Assembly: GCA_963677815.1 (NCBI GenBank)
Contig: OY782499.1
Span: 124,001-188,000, forward strand
Direction of reading: 5' to 3'
DNA from: JAEKNW01 sp963677815
GTDB lineage: Bacteria; Cloacimonadota; Cloacimonadia; Cloacimonadales; JAFGVF01
DNA length: 64,000 nt
Shown: one piece after another, positions 44,764 to 54,618 of the stretch
Layout: each line of letters opens with the position of its first letter
How positions within the stretch are numbered: the stretch's first letter is position 1
Notes under the pieces: model-generated
What the model was told of the DNA's origin: nothing
Seen by the model: the letters and a program-made list of their open reading frames with translations, nothing else
Databases searched by the model: none
Program-made: the position numbers and the translations under genes

Positions 44764-47508
44764 TTAATCTCTATTTTTATACTCAAGTGCTGATTTTAGT
44801 AATAAATATAAGTTTGAGCAAGTTAAAATGTCTGGTAATTCGGCATCAATTCCTTCGTATAGGTCAGATGTATCAATATTTTCTGTATCAGCGATTATAT
44901 AAGGAATATAGATATTATCCATTTTCTTAATCTCTTTAAGTGTTTCAAGATTGTTAATACTAACTTGAGATAAATCTATAATTATAGCATCATAAGTATT
45001 TTGTTTAAGGAGTTCTTTTAGATCTTCTTCTGGAGAACACATTTCTATCTTTTGATTGAGTGCATCTAAAATGTTGTAGAGAACATAATGACTAACATTG
45101 TTGTAATTTACAATTATAACTTTCAATGGATCAAGTAGACCTATATATTCATTTGATATATCAGAAATATCAGGAGGAAGGATATACTTCTCTATATTAT
45201 TAACATCATCTTCATCATTTGCACTGGAACTGATATCATTTTCGGTGTAACTCTTAATAGTAAATATAAATTCTTTATTATGATCAATATTTCTTGAATA
45301 ATCAATCTCACCTTCAAGCAAAGAGACCAACCTATTAATTACCATATAGTTAAATCTCAGTTCACTGATATTATTCAAGTCATGAACATGTTTATTATTT
45401 TCATTTTGAATCATGATAAAATCTTCATTATCAAAATGTTCCTGACTATAGATTCTAAATCTAATCTTTTCATTATCAGATTTTTTAGCATCTATTACAA
45501 GGGGTATTTTGGGGTTACTTTTTGCTATTTTGATGATAATAATTTCTAGTAATTTCTCTAATTTTTTTACTGAAAAATAATTCTGTCCATGTAAATCTTT
45601 ATCTATTCTATAATAAATTCGGTCAATATTAGACCTTTCTGTAAATAGTTCTCCAATATATTTAATGAATTCTGGAATATAAACTTCTTGAATTATTACC
45701 TGTTCATCCTTATCTGAAATCTGATAATCTGTCATTTCCTTGGTAATATAAAGGATTTGGCTAGTAAGATCTTTCAGCAACTTATAAAAGTCATCATTAT
45801 TTTTTGCAATACTACAGTTCTCAATTAAATCAACAATTCCATAGATAGATTCTAGAGGTATTTTAAGGTCTTCACTAAAGTTTTTATAGAATTTATTTTT
45901 TGATTCGTTAAAGGCCTTCTGCTCTTCTAAAAGAAGCTTCATCTTGTTATGAATAGCATTTTTCTCGCTAATATCAGTTATACTGCAAATAACCTCTCTA
46001 GTATCAGAAACAAGAACAACATTCAATAAAGAATCTATGACATATCCTTTTTTATTAACAAATTTTACATCATAAGCATCAGTAAGAGGTAATTTATTAG
46101 CTAGTCTCATTTCTCTTTTTTTAGATACTCTTGCAAGATCAACTGAATCGACAAAAGTTTGCCAAGGTAATTTATTAATTATCTCATCCTTAGTATAACC
46201 ACTTAGGTCTTCAAATCTTTGATTAACCATTGATACTAAGTCATCTTCTCCGATTGTGAACATAGCAATACCAGTATTTTCATAAACTGACCTATATTTT
46301 TCCTCTTCATTTTTTAATTCTTGAGTCCTTTCATCAACCAGAATTTCTAGTTTATCAGTAAGTTCTGTCAATGAACTGTTTGATTTTATAAGTTGATTTT
46401 TAAGTTTATTCTTCTTTATCAGAGTAACTATTAACAAGATTATTATTGCTGACAGTATAAGAACAACCAATAAGAATTTTAGAATAAGTTCTTTATTTCT
46501 TCGAAAATATGATGCTTTATAATTTATAAGTTGAGAATCTTCAGGTATATCACTAAGTTTTATACCCCATTTTTGCATAGCCTCATAATCAAAATAATAT
46601 CCATTAGGACTAACATCAATGATATCTAATTTTTCAGCATCTTGTCCTTCTAAAATCTGAATAGCTAACTTGGCTGCACTTTCTCCTTGCAGACTTCCAC
46701 TTGTCAAGAAGCCTCCAATTGCACCAAATCCTAAAGAGAAGTCTATTGAAACATAGACCGGAACAGCAGAGTATCTTGATACAAAGATGGCACTTTCATC
46801 ATATTCTAAGAATTTACCATCACCATCTTTAAAGAAAAGGCTATAGAGAACAACTGTATCGTGATCTAAACTTCTCAAAAGGACTTTTAAGTCTGCTATA
46901 GAAATATCATCAATAATTTCAATGTCAACATCCTCTTTAAACTCTCTGATATCGGCGAGAATATTAACTCTGTTCTGTTCACCTGTAGGCGTCTTTTCGT
47001 TAAGAACAATTATTTTCTTTACATTCTTATGAATACTCTTGATTAATTTAAAATTCTCTAAAGAAACTATTTTCTCTCTAACACCAGTAACATTTTTCAT
47101 TCCTTCTAACTGAGATGGATGGAAATAATTTACACCACAAAAGACTACTGGTATTTCTTTGAAGACAGATTTATGGAGTTTTTTTACTAAATCAAAAGCA
47201 TTATTATCAGCTGTTATTATCAGATCAAAATCACTGTCTATATACTTGAATTCAAGCATCATCTGGAGATTATCTTTATAAAATGGGGTATTAAATCTTT
47301 TGGTATCGAGATATTCTGTTTTTATTCTAATATTATTATTATAATTCTTTAAAGTTGTTTTAATTGCTGTATCTATGTTGTCCGACCAGAGGAAACCTGA
47401 ATGATATGATTGGACTATTAGTACCTTGGGAATATGGATTTCTTTTGATAGTGCCTTTCCAGAAAGGAAAGACATTAAAATAATAGCAATAATCAATATT
47501 CTTTTCAT
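44764..47508 (-). CDS. Membrane sensor protein with degenerate histidine-kinase and receiver regions
   Basis: 914 aa. A signal peptide (1-20) is followed by a periplasmic ABC substrate-binding-like domain (about 27-325, IPKVLIVQSYHSGFLWSDNI) and a membrane helix at about 342-365. The cytoplasmic side has a coiled linker (to about 400) and a PAS domain (about 401-515, VDERTQELKNEEEKYRSVYE). The HisKA-like region reads FSEDLKIPL (544-552): glutamate E546 replaces the usual phospho-accepting histidine. The ATPase-like part lacks recognisable N and G boxes. A receiver-like end (about 795-914) keeps D845 but reads VIIVNYNN where the acidic pocket (DD) should be. It probably senses a small molecule but does not phosphorylate in the usual way. 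No partner regulator is adjacent. Confidence 0.8.
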   Translation of the reverse strand: MKRILIIAIILMSFLSGKALSKEIHIPKVLIVQSYHSGFLWSDNIDTAIKTTLKNYNNNIRIKTEYLDTKRFNTPFYKDNLQMMLEFKYIDSDFDLIITADNNAFDLVKKLHKSVFKEIPVVFCGVNYFHPSQLEGMKNVTGVREKIVSLENFKLIKSIHKNVKKIIVLNEKTPTGEQNRVNILADIREFKEDVDIEIIDDISIADLKVLLRSLDHDTVVLYSLFFKDGDGKFLEYDESAIFVSRYSAVPVYVSIDFSLGFGAIGGFLTSGSLQGESAAKLAIQILEGQDAEKLDIIDVSPNGYYFDYEAMQKWGIKLSDIPEDSQLINYKASYFRRNKELILKFLLVVLILSAIIILLIVTLIKKNKLKNQLIKSNSSLTELTDKLEILVDERTQELKNEEEKYRSVYENTGIAMFTIGEDDLVSMVNQRFEDLSGYTKDEIINKLPWQTFVDSVDLARVSKKREMRLANKLPLTDAYDVKFVNKKGYVIDSLLNVVLVSDTREVICSITDISEKNAIHNKMKLLLEEQKAFNESKNKFYKNFSEDLKIPLESIYGIVDLIENCSIAKNNDDFYKLLKDLTSQILYITKEMTDYQISDKDEQVIIQEVYIPEFIKYIGELFTERSNIDRIYYRIDKDLHGQNYFSVKKLEKLLEIIIIKIAKSNPKIPLVIDAKKSDNEKIRFRIYSQEHFDNEDFIMIQNENNKHVHDLNNISELRFNYMVINRLVSLLEGEIDYSRNIDHNKEFIFTIKSYTENDISSSANDEDDVNNIEKYILPPDISDISNEYIGLLDPLKVIIVNYNNVSHYVLYNILDALNQKIEMCSPEEDLKELLKQNTYDAIIIDLSQVSINNLETLKEIKKMDNIYIPYIIADTENIDTSDLYEGIDAELPDILTCSNLYLLLKSALEYKNRD

Positions 47509-47639
47509 AATAACCTCTAAATAAAATATATAGAAAAGATATTCAGAAAATACATAATACCAAATTATTTTATTAATTATTTGTAAATATTTTTACACAT
47601 CTTTCAAATATCAAAATAGTAATTATTTATAGATTTTTC

Positions 47640-47659
47640 TTGACTAAAAATTGAGTCAA
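47640..47659. promoter_or_regulatory. Small inverted repeat upstream of the 54-aa zinc-ribbon gene
   Basis: TTGACT (47640-47645) and AGTCAA (47654-47659) form 6-base arms around an 8-base spacer. TTGACT may also be a -35 box. An operator role is only a possibility. Confidence 0.3.
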
Positions 47660-47699
47660 TTAGTAGTTGTTAATAAAACATAATAATTGAGGAGCTAGC

Positions 47700-47864
47700 A
47701 TGGCAAAGAATTACCGTGGAAAAAACATTGATAAGAAAAGAGGAACTTGTCCTTCATGTGGAAGAACAGGTGTTAAGCTTCTTCATGAAGTAAAAAAAGA
47801 TGATAAAACTATAATGGTTTGTAAAGTCTGCAAAAAAGTAGACCCAGCAAAAATAGAAGCATAA
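47700..47864 (+). CDS. 54-aa zinc-ribbon protein
   Basis: It starts from an ATG with GAGGAG upstream. The protein begins MAKNYRGKNIDKKRGTCPSC. Two CxxC pairs (C17-P-S-C20 and C41-K-V-C44) make a four-cysteine zinc ribbon; the rest is basic, with a KVDPAKIEA tail. The basic start and size resemble small ribosome-associated proteins, but I cannot assign a family. It has its own strong terminator (47871-47895) and stands alone between two minus-strand genes, which supports its being a real gene. Confidence 0.8.
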   Translation: MAKNYRGKNIDKKRGTCPSCGRTGVKLLHEVKKDDKTIMVCKVCKKVDPAKIEA

Positions 47865-47870
47865 GTTTAT

Positions 47871-47895
47871 GAGGCTACACAGCCTCTTTTTTTTT
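47871..47895 (+). terminator. Rho-independent terminator after the 54-aa gene
   Basis: GAGGCT (47871-47876) pairs with AGCCTC (47881-47886) over a 4-nt loop, followed by at least eight T residues. It directly abuts the end of the minus-strand cls gene. Confidence 0.9.
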
Positions 47896-49438
47896 ATAGA
47901 ATTGGAGAGAAAAGTCTAGCCAAACCAATTTTTAGTTTGGTGAAGAAGGAGATATTTTCGATATCTTGCATAGTAATTAAGCGTGAATTTTCAATATCTT
48001 CAAAGAATTGTCTTTCAAGTGACTTAGTAGTTTTCTCATCATAAATTAGGCCATTAATTTCGAAGTTTTGAATAAAGGATCTAATATCCATATTTGCAGT
48101 ACCTATTGAACATAATTCCCCATCAATAAGCATTACCTTAGCATGAATAAAACCTCTTTGATATTCGTATATTTTGACCCCTGCTTCCATCAATTCTTGA
48201 TAATAAGATCTTGTTCCCCAGAATACCACTAAGTGGTCTGGTTTACCTGGTACTATGATTCTAACATCAACTCCACTAAGAGCAGAAGTTATCAGAGCCA
48301 TTGTTAGGCTTTCATTCAGAATTAGGTAAGGAGATGTAATATAAATCTTATTTTGGGCTTTAGTTATTGCTGAGAAGTAAATTTGCATAATACTTTCCCA
48401 GTCTGAATCTGGTCCCGAGGTAACGATTTGCATTGGTAGTTGTTCTTCCAGTTCCACTTCAGGATAAAATTCTTGCTTGAAGAGATATTCTTTAGATGTA
48501 AAATAAAGGTCAGTTAGAAAAACCGTTTGCAAAGCATAAACAGAACCACCAAGAATTCTCATGTGGGTATCGCGCCAATAACCAAAATATTTATTTCTAC
48601 TAGCATATTGGTCTCCAATATTTAGTCCACCCAAGTAGGCTATTTGCCCATCAATAACAACAATTTTCCTATGATTTCTATAGTTAAATCGGCTATTAAA
48701 GAAGGGTAATCTAACCTTATTAAAGTAATGACATTCAATTCCATGACCTCTTAGTTTTTTACCAAGAGTAAATCTAAATTTCCATGAACCAACATCATCA
48801 ACGATAATTCTAACTTTTACTCCTTGTTTAGCTTTTTTGATTAGAAGAGCTGAAAGTTCTTTACCAAGATGATCAGTAGCAAAAGCAAAATATTCTAGGT
48901 GAATATGTTTCTGGGCTTTAGCAATATCTCTAAACATTGCATCAAATAGTTTTATTCCATCAGGAAAAACTTGAACTGAGTTATATTCACTAAGAAAAGC
49001 TTTACTATTATTATGGAGTAGGTGGGAAATTCTATGGCTAAGAGGTGTTTTAAAGAGCTCTTTATTCTCATAACTATAACTTAGGAATTTGTACATTGAT
49101 TTGAATTCTATTCTATCAACAAGTTCTTTGTCTGAGAACATTTTCCTCTTCCTAAAGTTCCTACCTAGAGTCAGGTAAAAGAAAACACCAAGCACAGGAA
49201 TGAATAGTAAGACAAGCAACCAGGCAAAGGTATGGGCTGAAGATTTTCTTTCAATGATAATAACAATTATTATAGTTATTACCGAGCTTGCAGACAAAAA
49301 AGCCCAGATTGAAGAAATAGTAATCAAATGAGGTTTCTGAATTATTAAAACAGCAATACTGGCAATACCTACAAGAATTGCTAATGAGTAGATTAATATT
49401 TTCTTCTTTAGATATCTAGGATGTCTTGTTGTCAGCAT
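47894..49438 (-). CDS. cls: Cardiolipin synthase (phospholipase D family)
   Basis: 514 aa. N-terminal membrane helices lie at about 14-33, 41-62 and 70-90. The first HKD motif is HRKIVVID (H256, K258, D263) and the second is HAKVMLID (H432, K434, D439). Both are complete, so the enzyme should be active. It joins phosphatidylglycerol or a related lipid into cardiolipin at the inner membrane. Six bases separate it from the HD-domain gene upstream, so the two form an operon on the minus strand. The length and PLDc_N arrangement match bacterial ClsA/Bcls enzymes. Confidence 0.95.
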   Translation of the reverse strand: MLTTRHPRYLKKKILIYSLAILVGIASIAVLIIQKPHLITISSIWAFLSASSVITIIIVIIIERKSSAHTFAWLLVLLFIPVLGVFFYLTLGRNFRKRKMFSDKELVDRIEFKSMYKFLSYSYENKELFKTPLSHRISHLLHNNSKAFLSEYNSVQVFPDGIKLFDAMFRDIAKAQKHIHLEYFAFATDHLGKELSALLIKKAKQGVKVRIIVDDVGSWKFRFTLGKKLRGHGIECHYFNKVRLPFFNSRFNYRNHRKIVVIDGQIAYLGGLNIGDQYASRNKYFGYWRDTHMRILGGSVYALQTVFLTDLYFTSKEYLFKQEFYPEVELEEQLPMQIVTSGPDSDWESIMQIYFSAITKAQNKIYITSPYLILNESLTMALITSALSGVDVRIIVPGKPDHLVVFWGTRSYYQELMEAGVKIYEYQRGFIHAKVMLIDGELCSIGTANMDIRSFIQNFEINGLIYDEKTTKSLERQFFEDIENSRLITMQDIENISFFTKLKIGLARLFSPIL

Positions 49439-49444
49439 AATCTT

Positions 49445-50251
49445 TTATAAATACTTTAGATAGTCTCGGCCTTCTACACCTGCATATAATTCAATATATT
49501 TTTTTACAGGACTCTTTAAGATTTTTGGGAATAAGACTTCTTCTATTTGAAAGAAGCCAACTGAAGCAGTCATAGTTACTTTTATTTCAATTGGTTTTTG
49601 TTGTCCTTTTTCGAATCTTACTTTCTTGATAGCGTTTGCAGATGTACGATGAATATCTCCTGGTTTAGGATTTGAGGCTAAGAGAGTAGGTATTCTAGCT
49701 CTTCCCTCTTCCATATCAGCTCCATCAGCAATTAATACTAATCCTGCTTCTAAAGAGTGAATTTTCTGTGTGCCCATGTGGCCAAATATCCCTTCTATAG
49801 CTATGGATTGGACAGCCATAATTGTGTTTAGCTTCTCTTTTCCATACACTTGATCAAGGTATTTGCGGATATAAGGCAAGGCTATTTGAACACTATTAAG
49901 TTCATGATTTTCTCTGGCTATTGACATACCAAAGTCATGAAACAAAGAAGCTAGAATTACTCCGATAAGGGAGTCTTCTTTGTTTCCTAATTTTTCTTTC
50001 TCAAGATTAAAACTGACTCCACTATCTGATAGAAATTTAAACATTACAACTGCATTAAGAGTTGCTTTCCTCATGTGAACAGGGCCATGGTCATTATAGC
50101 CTAGCCTTTTTATTGAAACACTGTTACAGTAATCTTGCAGAGCTTGAATTTCTTGGTCTTGGAAAATACTTTCAGTAATTTGGTATGCCTTCCCATCTAA
50201 TAAACCCAGTATTTTCTCTTCTAAATGGATTTGTTTGATTGATTTATTCAT
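49445..50251 (-). CDS. HD-domain phosphohydrolase-like protein
   Basis: 268 aa. The metal-binding HD pattern is H59 (DHGPVHM), H105-D106 (LFHDFGMS) and H116 (RENHELNS), followed by a later D (IADGADMEEG). The ribosome-binding site is GTAGGAG. It lies 6 bases before cls, suggesting a link to envelope lipids or nucleotide signals. The family is a broad one of metal-dependent phosphohydrolases, and the substrate is unknown. Confidence 0.8.
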   Translation of the reverse strand: MNKSIKQIHLEEKILGLLDGKAYQITESIFQDQEIQALQDYCNSVSIKRLGYNDHGPVHMRKATLNAVVMFKFLSDSGVSFNLEKEKLGNKEDSLIGVILASLFHDFGMSIARENHELNSVQIALPYIRKYLDQVYGKEKLNTIMAVQSIAIEGIFGHMGTQKIHSLEAGLVLIADGADMEEGRARIPTLLASNPKPGDIHRTSANAIKKVRFEKGQQKPIEIKVTMTASVGFFQIEEVLFPKILKSPVKKYIELYAGVEGRDYLKYL

Positions 50252-50319
50252 ATAAACTCCTACATTAATTTATATAACATAGTAACATAATTTACTTGAA
50301 TTGCAAATTTTATCATTAT

Positions 50320-53300
50320 TTACTTGATTATACATATTTTTCTAAGTGATTTTGTTGCACTATCTTTATACCTTACAAAATAGACACCTGAGCTAACTCT
50401 TTTTCCTGATTTATTAGTAAGATTCCACTTAATTGAGGAGTTTTCATCCTTACAATCAACAAACTTAAATTCTTTAACTTTTTGTCCTTTCAAATTATAG
50501 ATTGCCAGACTAAAGTCCTTACTTTTAGTATTTGGAATAAAGATATTAGCCTGCTGAGATATAGGATTTGGACTAATAAAGACTTGAACAAGTGGTGCAA
50601 CATCATTTTGACTATTATTTGTTATAGTAGTAATAATTAACTCAGCTTCATGTTCTCCACTTTCTTGAGTGTTAGGTATAACTTGAAAGTTGTTAGTAAG
50701 TCTTATTTCATTACCAGCATAAACTAAATCTATTGGATAGTTGTCTGGATTCTGACTTTCTTTTATTCTAACTTGAACAGCTTGGTCAAGGGAATTTGTG
50801 AAGGTTATATCCCACTGATAAGTATCATTTTCAGTTAATTCTAGGGTTTGTTTATGGAATTTAGGGAAGTAAGTAGAGATTGGTGGTTGAGCTAATACTG
50901 CAGCTTCTCTAAGTCCTGTTACTGGTCTTAAAGGTGGTTTCATCATGTCATAATTAATATCTATACCTGGTGTTAAACCTTCCTGCATACCAACAGTAAA
51001 TTCATCTGATGCACCTGTGCTAGTTTTAAACTCTAGGGTAAAATAAACTTCAGAGTGCTGATGGGCATATTTTTCATTAACATTGATAGGAGAAAATCTA
51101 AGATTTAAAGTGGAACTAGAAGCTTGATAAAGAAAAGCAGAAGAAAAAGCTTTCAAGGTATCAATTACTGTATAAGCTCCATTTTTTACACCTATGATAG
51201 TTGGATAAATCATCTGACTATTTGCCACATAGTTAAAAGATCTAACTCTGCCATTAACCTCAAAGAGTAAATCATCAATTAAATAGTCTATAGGATGAGG
51301 ATTAGTTATTAGATTCCATTCTTGATTTAATGGATATTGGGTATCATCTAGAAGTGGTTGTCCGGTAAACTGGAGATTTTGGTCTTGGGCTATGTTGATT
51401 AAGTAACCAGAGTTCTGATTTAAGTTATCAGTTGGAGTAAATTCATCTTCTAATAAGGAAAAAGCTTGAATATTATCTGTAAAAGCTGAAATATCTAAGT
51501 CATTAGCAAATGGATAAGAAAAGAGGGTATTGGACATTTGACTAGTAAGAGTCATCTCGGGAACCTCTGCAATAAGCACAAATCTACTATAAGCTTTAAA
51601 ATTTTTAATTTCACCATCTGTCGTATGTGTAGCTACAAAAAGATTCATCATTCTATAATTCTGGTCATTATCATTAAGATAAGTAAATTGTGTTTGAACA
51701 GGAGGTAAAGATTGAGCAACATAAATAGTATCTCTCTCATTAGTAAGATATAAGTCAATACCTTCAACTAACTCAGGATAATCGATTGCCCAAGAAAACT
51801 CGATTTGATTTCCTTGATAGACAATTCCACTTGCAAGTTCAGGGAAGGATACTTGAGCTTGAAGGTTACCCCAGATTAATCTTAAGTTATAAGCTCCCTC
51901 TTCTGGAAAATCTAGACTAATATCTCCATCATCAAGAGAATAGAGTTGATTTTCATATTCTAGATAGAACCTTTCAGAAAAACGGTTATCATTTATTGAA
52001 AAAGTCACATTATTTGGAGGATTATCAATCACTAAATCAAAATATCGTACTTGGTTATCAGCTTCAAAATCTTCTATTATATTACGTAACAAGCTTTGAT
52101 TATCTGCATTAATGGCTAGATAATTCTCTGAAGCATCATTCAAAACATCATATACTTCGTCATAAGAAGAGCTAGCGTAATAACTCTTACCAAATGTTAT
52201 ACTTTTATCCCAGGCTTGACCACTAGAGGCCAACTGAATATAGTCTGCTAAAGCTGCTTGCATAACTTGGGAAATCTGTCCACTAGTACCAGCTGTATTT
52301 ACAACATAAATTATATAAGCATAATTATTCTCGGCTTCTACATTAGTATCTGTAAATGAGAAAAACTGGGTAAAAGTAGTATTTATTTCTAAATCAGGAT
52401 TATCTTCATAGCTAGAATAGAGCTCGAATTCTGAATCATTTACTTTTCTATGAATCTCGAAGCCAAGACAATTTTGTTGTTGAGTCATTGACCAATCAAA
52501 GGAAATTGAAGTATTATCTGCGTAAATATCAAATTCTGAAGTAACTATTGGTAAAGTGTTATAAACTATTTCTTGAGATAAGTCAGAAACGTTCCCATTA
52601 TAATCAAGAGTTCTCATAGCAATATAATATGTCTGATTAATTTCTAAATCAGGTAAAGATATATTGTTAACAAGAGGGAAAGCTAATTTTTCTAGTTCTT
52701 GGCGATTTACTATTTCATAGTTATTCTGTGAAATAGGATCTAAGGAGTATAAAATTTCATAAGAATAAAAATCATAACAGGGGGAGACATCCCAGGCAAT
52801 TGAATTTCCGCTACCACCATAGAATCTTCTTAAGTTAGTAGGTGCTTCAGGATTAAGATTATCATCAAAGTCATTCCAGTCTGAGACACTGCTATTTAAA
52901 GCATCTGAGAATGGTTGATAATAGTCTTCTAGCTTAGAAAATCTTTGACTAATATTCCAGTTATTAGTGTAAGAGTTGTAGCCATAGAAGGATTTGAATG
53001 ATTCATCACTTTGTGGATAACAATTAGGTAATTCATCAAATTCTACATGGAAGAAGGGAGAAAATACATCCCAATCAGAAAAATTCTCTGTAGAATAAAT
53101 ATCTTGGAAAGAATTTGCATAACCTGGTAAATCTACATCAGCAGAAATTATCAGAGTATCATGGTAAACAGTTGGATAGAAATATTTATGAACACTATAA
53201 TAATCATGAATTGTTACTTCTTCGTTATTGCCAATTGTACCTTGGGGTACAACTATATAGTCTGTTTCTTGGATAAGATCCTGTCTGAGTGAAGAAAAAT

Positions 53301-54150
53301 CTCTAATAGGTAAGCCTGCAGGTCTATTATATTGACCAGGTGAAACTTGGCAAGAAGCCATATCTGGATGTGAATCCCAATCATAAGAATGCAACTGAAT
53401 AGAAAGTTCTCTTCTATCAAAATCTTCTCTTATCTTATCGCATGCTTTTTCATAGAAGTAGTTAAAAGGATGGTCATGATTTCTAGTTGGATCACTAATT
53501 GATTTGTTATTGGCATAAGAACCATACTCATTCCACATTACTTCTCGCCCACTTCCATTTATCATGAGGTATTGAGCATTGAGTTCAAGGAAAGTCTTAA
53601 CAGAGAGAAAAGGACTAATAAAATCATCATTGGGATGAGGTGTAGTAACGATAATTGGATTTGGAGAAGTTTGACGATAGATATAAAGTCCCCAACCATA
53701 ATCGAAAGACCCTATTTCATCATCATAAGATAAAGTACTACCATTATCATCAATATAAGTTGAATTTAAGTCTTCTCGAAGCATATAATAGATATTTGCT
53801 CCATCGGTGAACTTAACTACTGAATAGGGAATATTACTTTGCATTAGTAAGTTATGAGCCTGGCTATATTGTTGTTGAAAAAATAAATCAAGAGCTTGTT
53901 CCCAAGTAGCTCTTTCTTGGTCACTTGGAAGAGTAAATTGACCAAAACCGTCAGTTTGTCTATCATAAGGGGCATACATATTATAGCCTTCAGAAGCTAT
54001 ACCTTCAACAATATGAGATATCCAATTGCTATAAGCAGCATCTGGTTCATCACCAAGAATGAAATCATTTAGACTCCCTGATTCTTCTACTATTGAATAA
54101 CTTTGTCCAGTAAAGATTAAAACAACTAGCATTAAAAGTATTTTTTTCAT
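50320..54150 (-). CDS. Large secreted protein, possible amidohydrolase-like N-domain, FN3 and sorting tail
   Basis: I choose the ATG at 54150, which has GGGAG just before it; a TTG four codons further upstream overlaps that SD and is less likely. The product is 1276 aa. A signal peptide (MKKILLMLVVLIFTGQSYS) is followed by a region with HPNDD (H172), SGRE, HDHPF and QLHSYDWDSHPD (H254, H261). This layout of His and Asp recalls N-formylglutamate-amidohydrolase-like or related metal hydrolases; I am not certain. FN3-like parts (about 430-640) follow, then a beta-rich region. The tail FISPNPISQQANIF, LAIYNLKGQKVKEF and end RKICIIK is the sorting type. It is probably exported to the surface. Confidence 0.8.
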   Translation of the reverse strand: MKKILLMLVVLIFTGQSYSIVEESGSLNDFILGDEPDAAYSNWISHIVEGIASEGYNMYAPYDRQTDGFGQFTLPSDQERATWEQALDLFFQQQYSQAHNLLMQSNIPYSVVKFTDGANIYYMLREDLNSTYIDDNGSTLSYDDEIGSFDYGWGLYIYRQTSPNPIIVTTPHPNDDFISPFLSVKTFLELNAQYLMINGSGREVMWNEYGSYANNKSISDPTRNHDHPFNYFYEKACDKIREDFDRRELSIQLHSYDWDSHPDMASCQVSPGQYNRPAGLPIRDFSSLRQDLIQETDYIVVPQGTIGNNEEVTIHDYYSVHKYFYPTVYHDTLIISADVDLPGYANSFQDIYSTENFSDWDVFSPFFHVEFDELPNCYPQSDESFKSFYGYNSYTNNWNISQRFSKLEDYYQPFSDALNSSVSDWNDFDDNLNPEAPTNLRRFYGGSGNSIAWDVSPCYDFYSYEILYSLDPISQNNYEIVNRQELEKLAFPLVNNISLPDLEINQTYYIAMRTLDYNGNVSDLSQEIVYNTLPIVTSEFDIYADNTSISFDWSMTQQQNCLGFEIHRKVNDSEFELYSSYEDNPDLEINTTFTQFFSFTDTNVEAENNYAYIIYVVNTAGTSGQISQVMQAALADYIQLASSGQAWDKSITFGKSYYASSSYDEVYDVLNDASENYLAINADNQSLLRNIIEDFEADNQVRYFDLVIDNPPNNVTFSINDNRFSERFYLEYENQLYSLDDGDISLDFPEEGAYNLRLIWGNLQAQVSFPELASGIVYQGNQIEFSWAIDYPELVEGIDLYLTNERDTIYVAQSLPPVQTQFTYLNDNDQNYRMMNLFVATHTTDGEIKNFKAYSRFVLIAEVPEMTLTSQMSNTLFSYPFANDLDISAFTDNIQAFSLLEDEFTPTDNLNQNSGYLINIAQDQNLQFTGQPLLDDTQYPLNQEWNLITNPHPIDYLIDDLLFEVNGRVRSFNYVANSQMIYPTIIGVKNGAYTVIDTLKAFSSAFLYQASSSTLNLRFSPINVNEKYAHQHSEVYFTLEFKTSTGASDEFTVGMQEGLTPGIDINYDMMKPPLRPVTGLREAAVLAQPPISTYFPKFHKQTLELTENDTYQWDITFTNSLDQAVQVRIKESQNPDNYPIDLVYAGNEIRLTNNFQVIPNTQESGEHEAELIITTITNNSQNDVAPLVQVFISPNPISQQANIFIPNTKSKDFSLAIYNLKGQKVKEFKFVDCKDENSSIKWNLTNKSGKRVSSGVYFVRYKDSATKSLRKICIIK

Positions 54151-54239
54151 ATTTTCTCCCAAATATTATCTTAAGTTAATTTCAATTTGAACCCGCTTGT
54201 GCTAGCTAACTTTCTGAATACAAAGACACTTTAGTATTG

Positions 54240-54465
54240 CTTAATCCCAGATAGTGTAGTAGAACTTTATTAATACTTCGCTAAAGCTACGTATCACAGG
54301 TGAAGAGTGCAGATTATTCTAGCAAAATCCCCTTCTTCGAGGGGGATACAGGAGGTGATTCCTTAAACTACGCACATAATATATATATTCAAAGAAATTA
54401 TGGAAGTTACTTTTGCAGAATAATATAGTGCTATTCACAAAGGTCTACTGCATTATTTAGGTTAA
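54240..54465. repeat. R1 palindromic repeat, copy 6 (with inserts)
   Basis: The left end is TTAATCCCAGATAGTGTAGT and the right end is CTACTGCATTATTTAGGTTA. It carries the TAATACTTCGCTAAAGC insert and one CCCCTT unit (54328-54362). The right arm is close to copy 1 (GGAAGTTACTTTTGCAGAAT). Confidence 0.75.
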
Positions 54466-54618
54466 TATATAACTTATAATACATTATCCAACTCATAAAC
54501 ATTTTGGTCAAGAAATAAGATAAATAAATATTTACTATTAGATTATACGCAAATAAGCTAATGTAAAAAACAAGTCATTTCATATTTGTTGGGCTCGTAA
54601 AAATAGCATTGACTATGT

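Noticed and set aside
54151..54162. TTG start giving a 1280-aa protein
   Set aside because: The TTG overlaps the GGGAG ribosome-binding site of the ATG at 54150, which directly begins a normal signal peptide.
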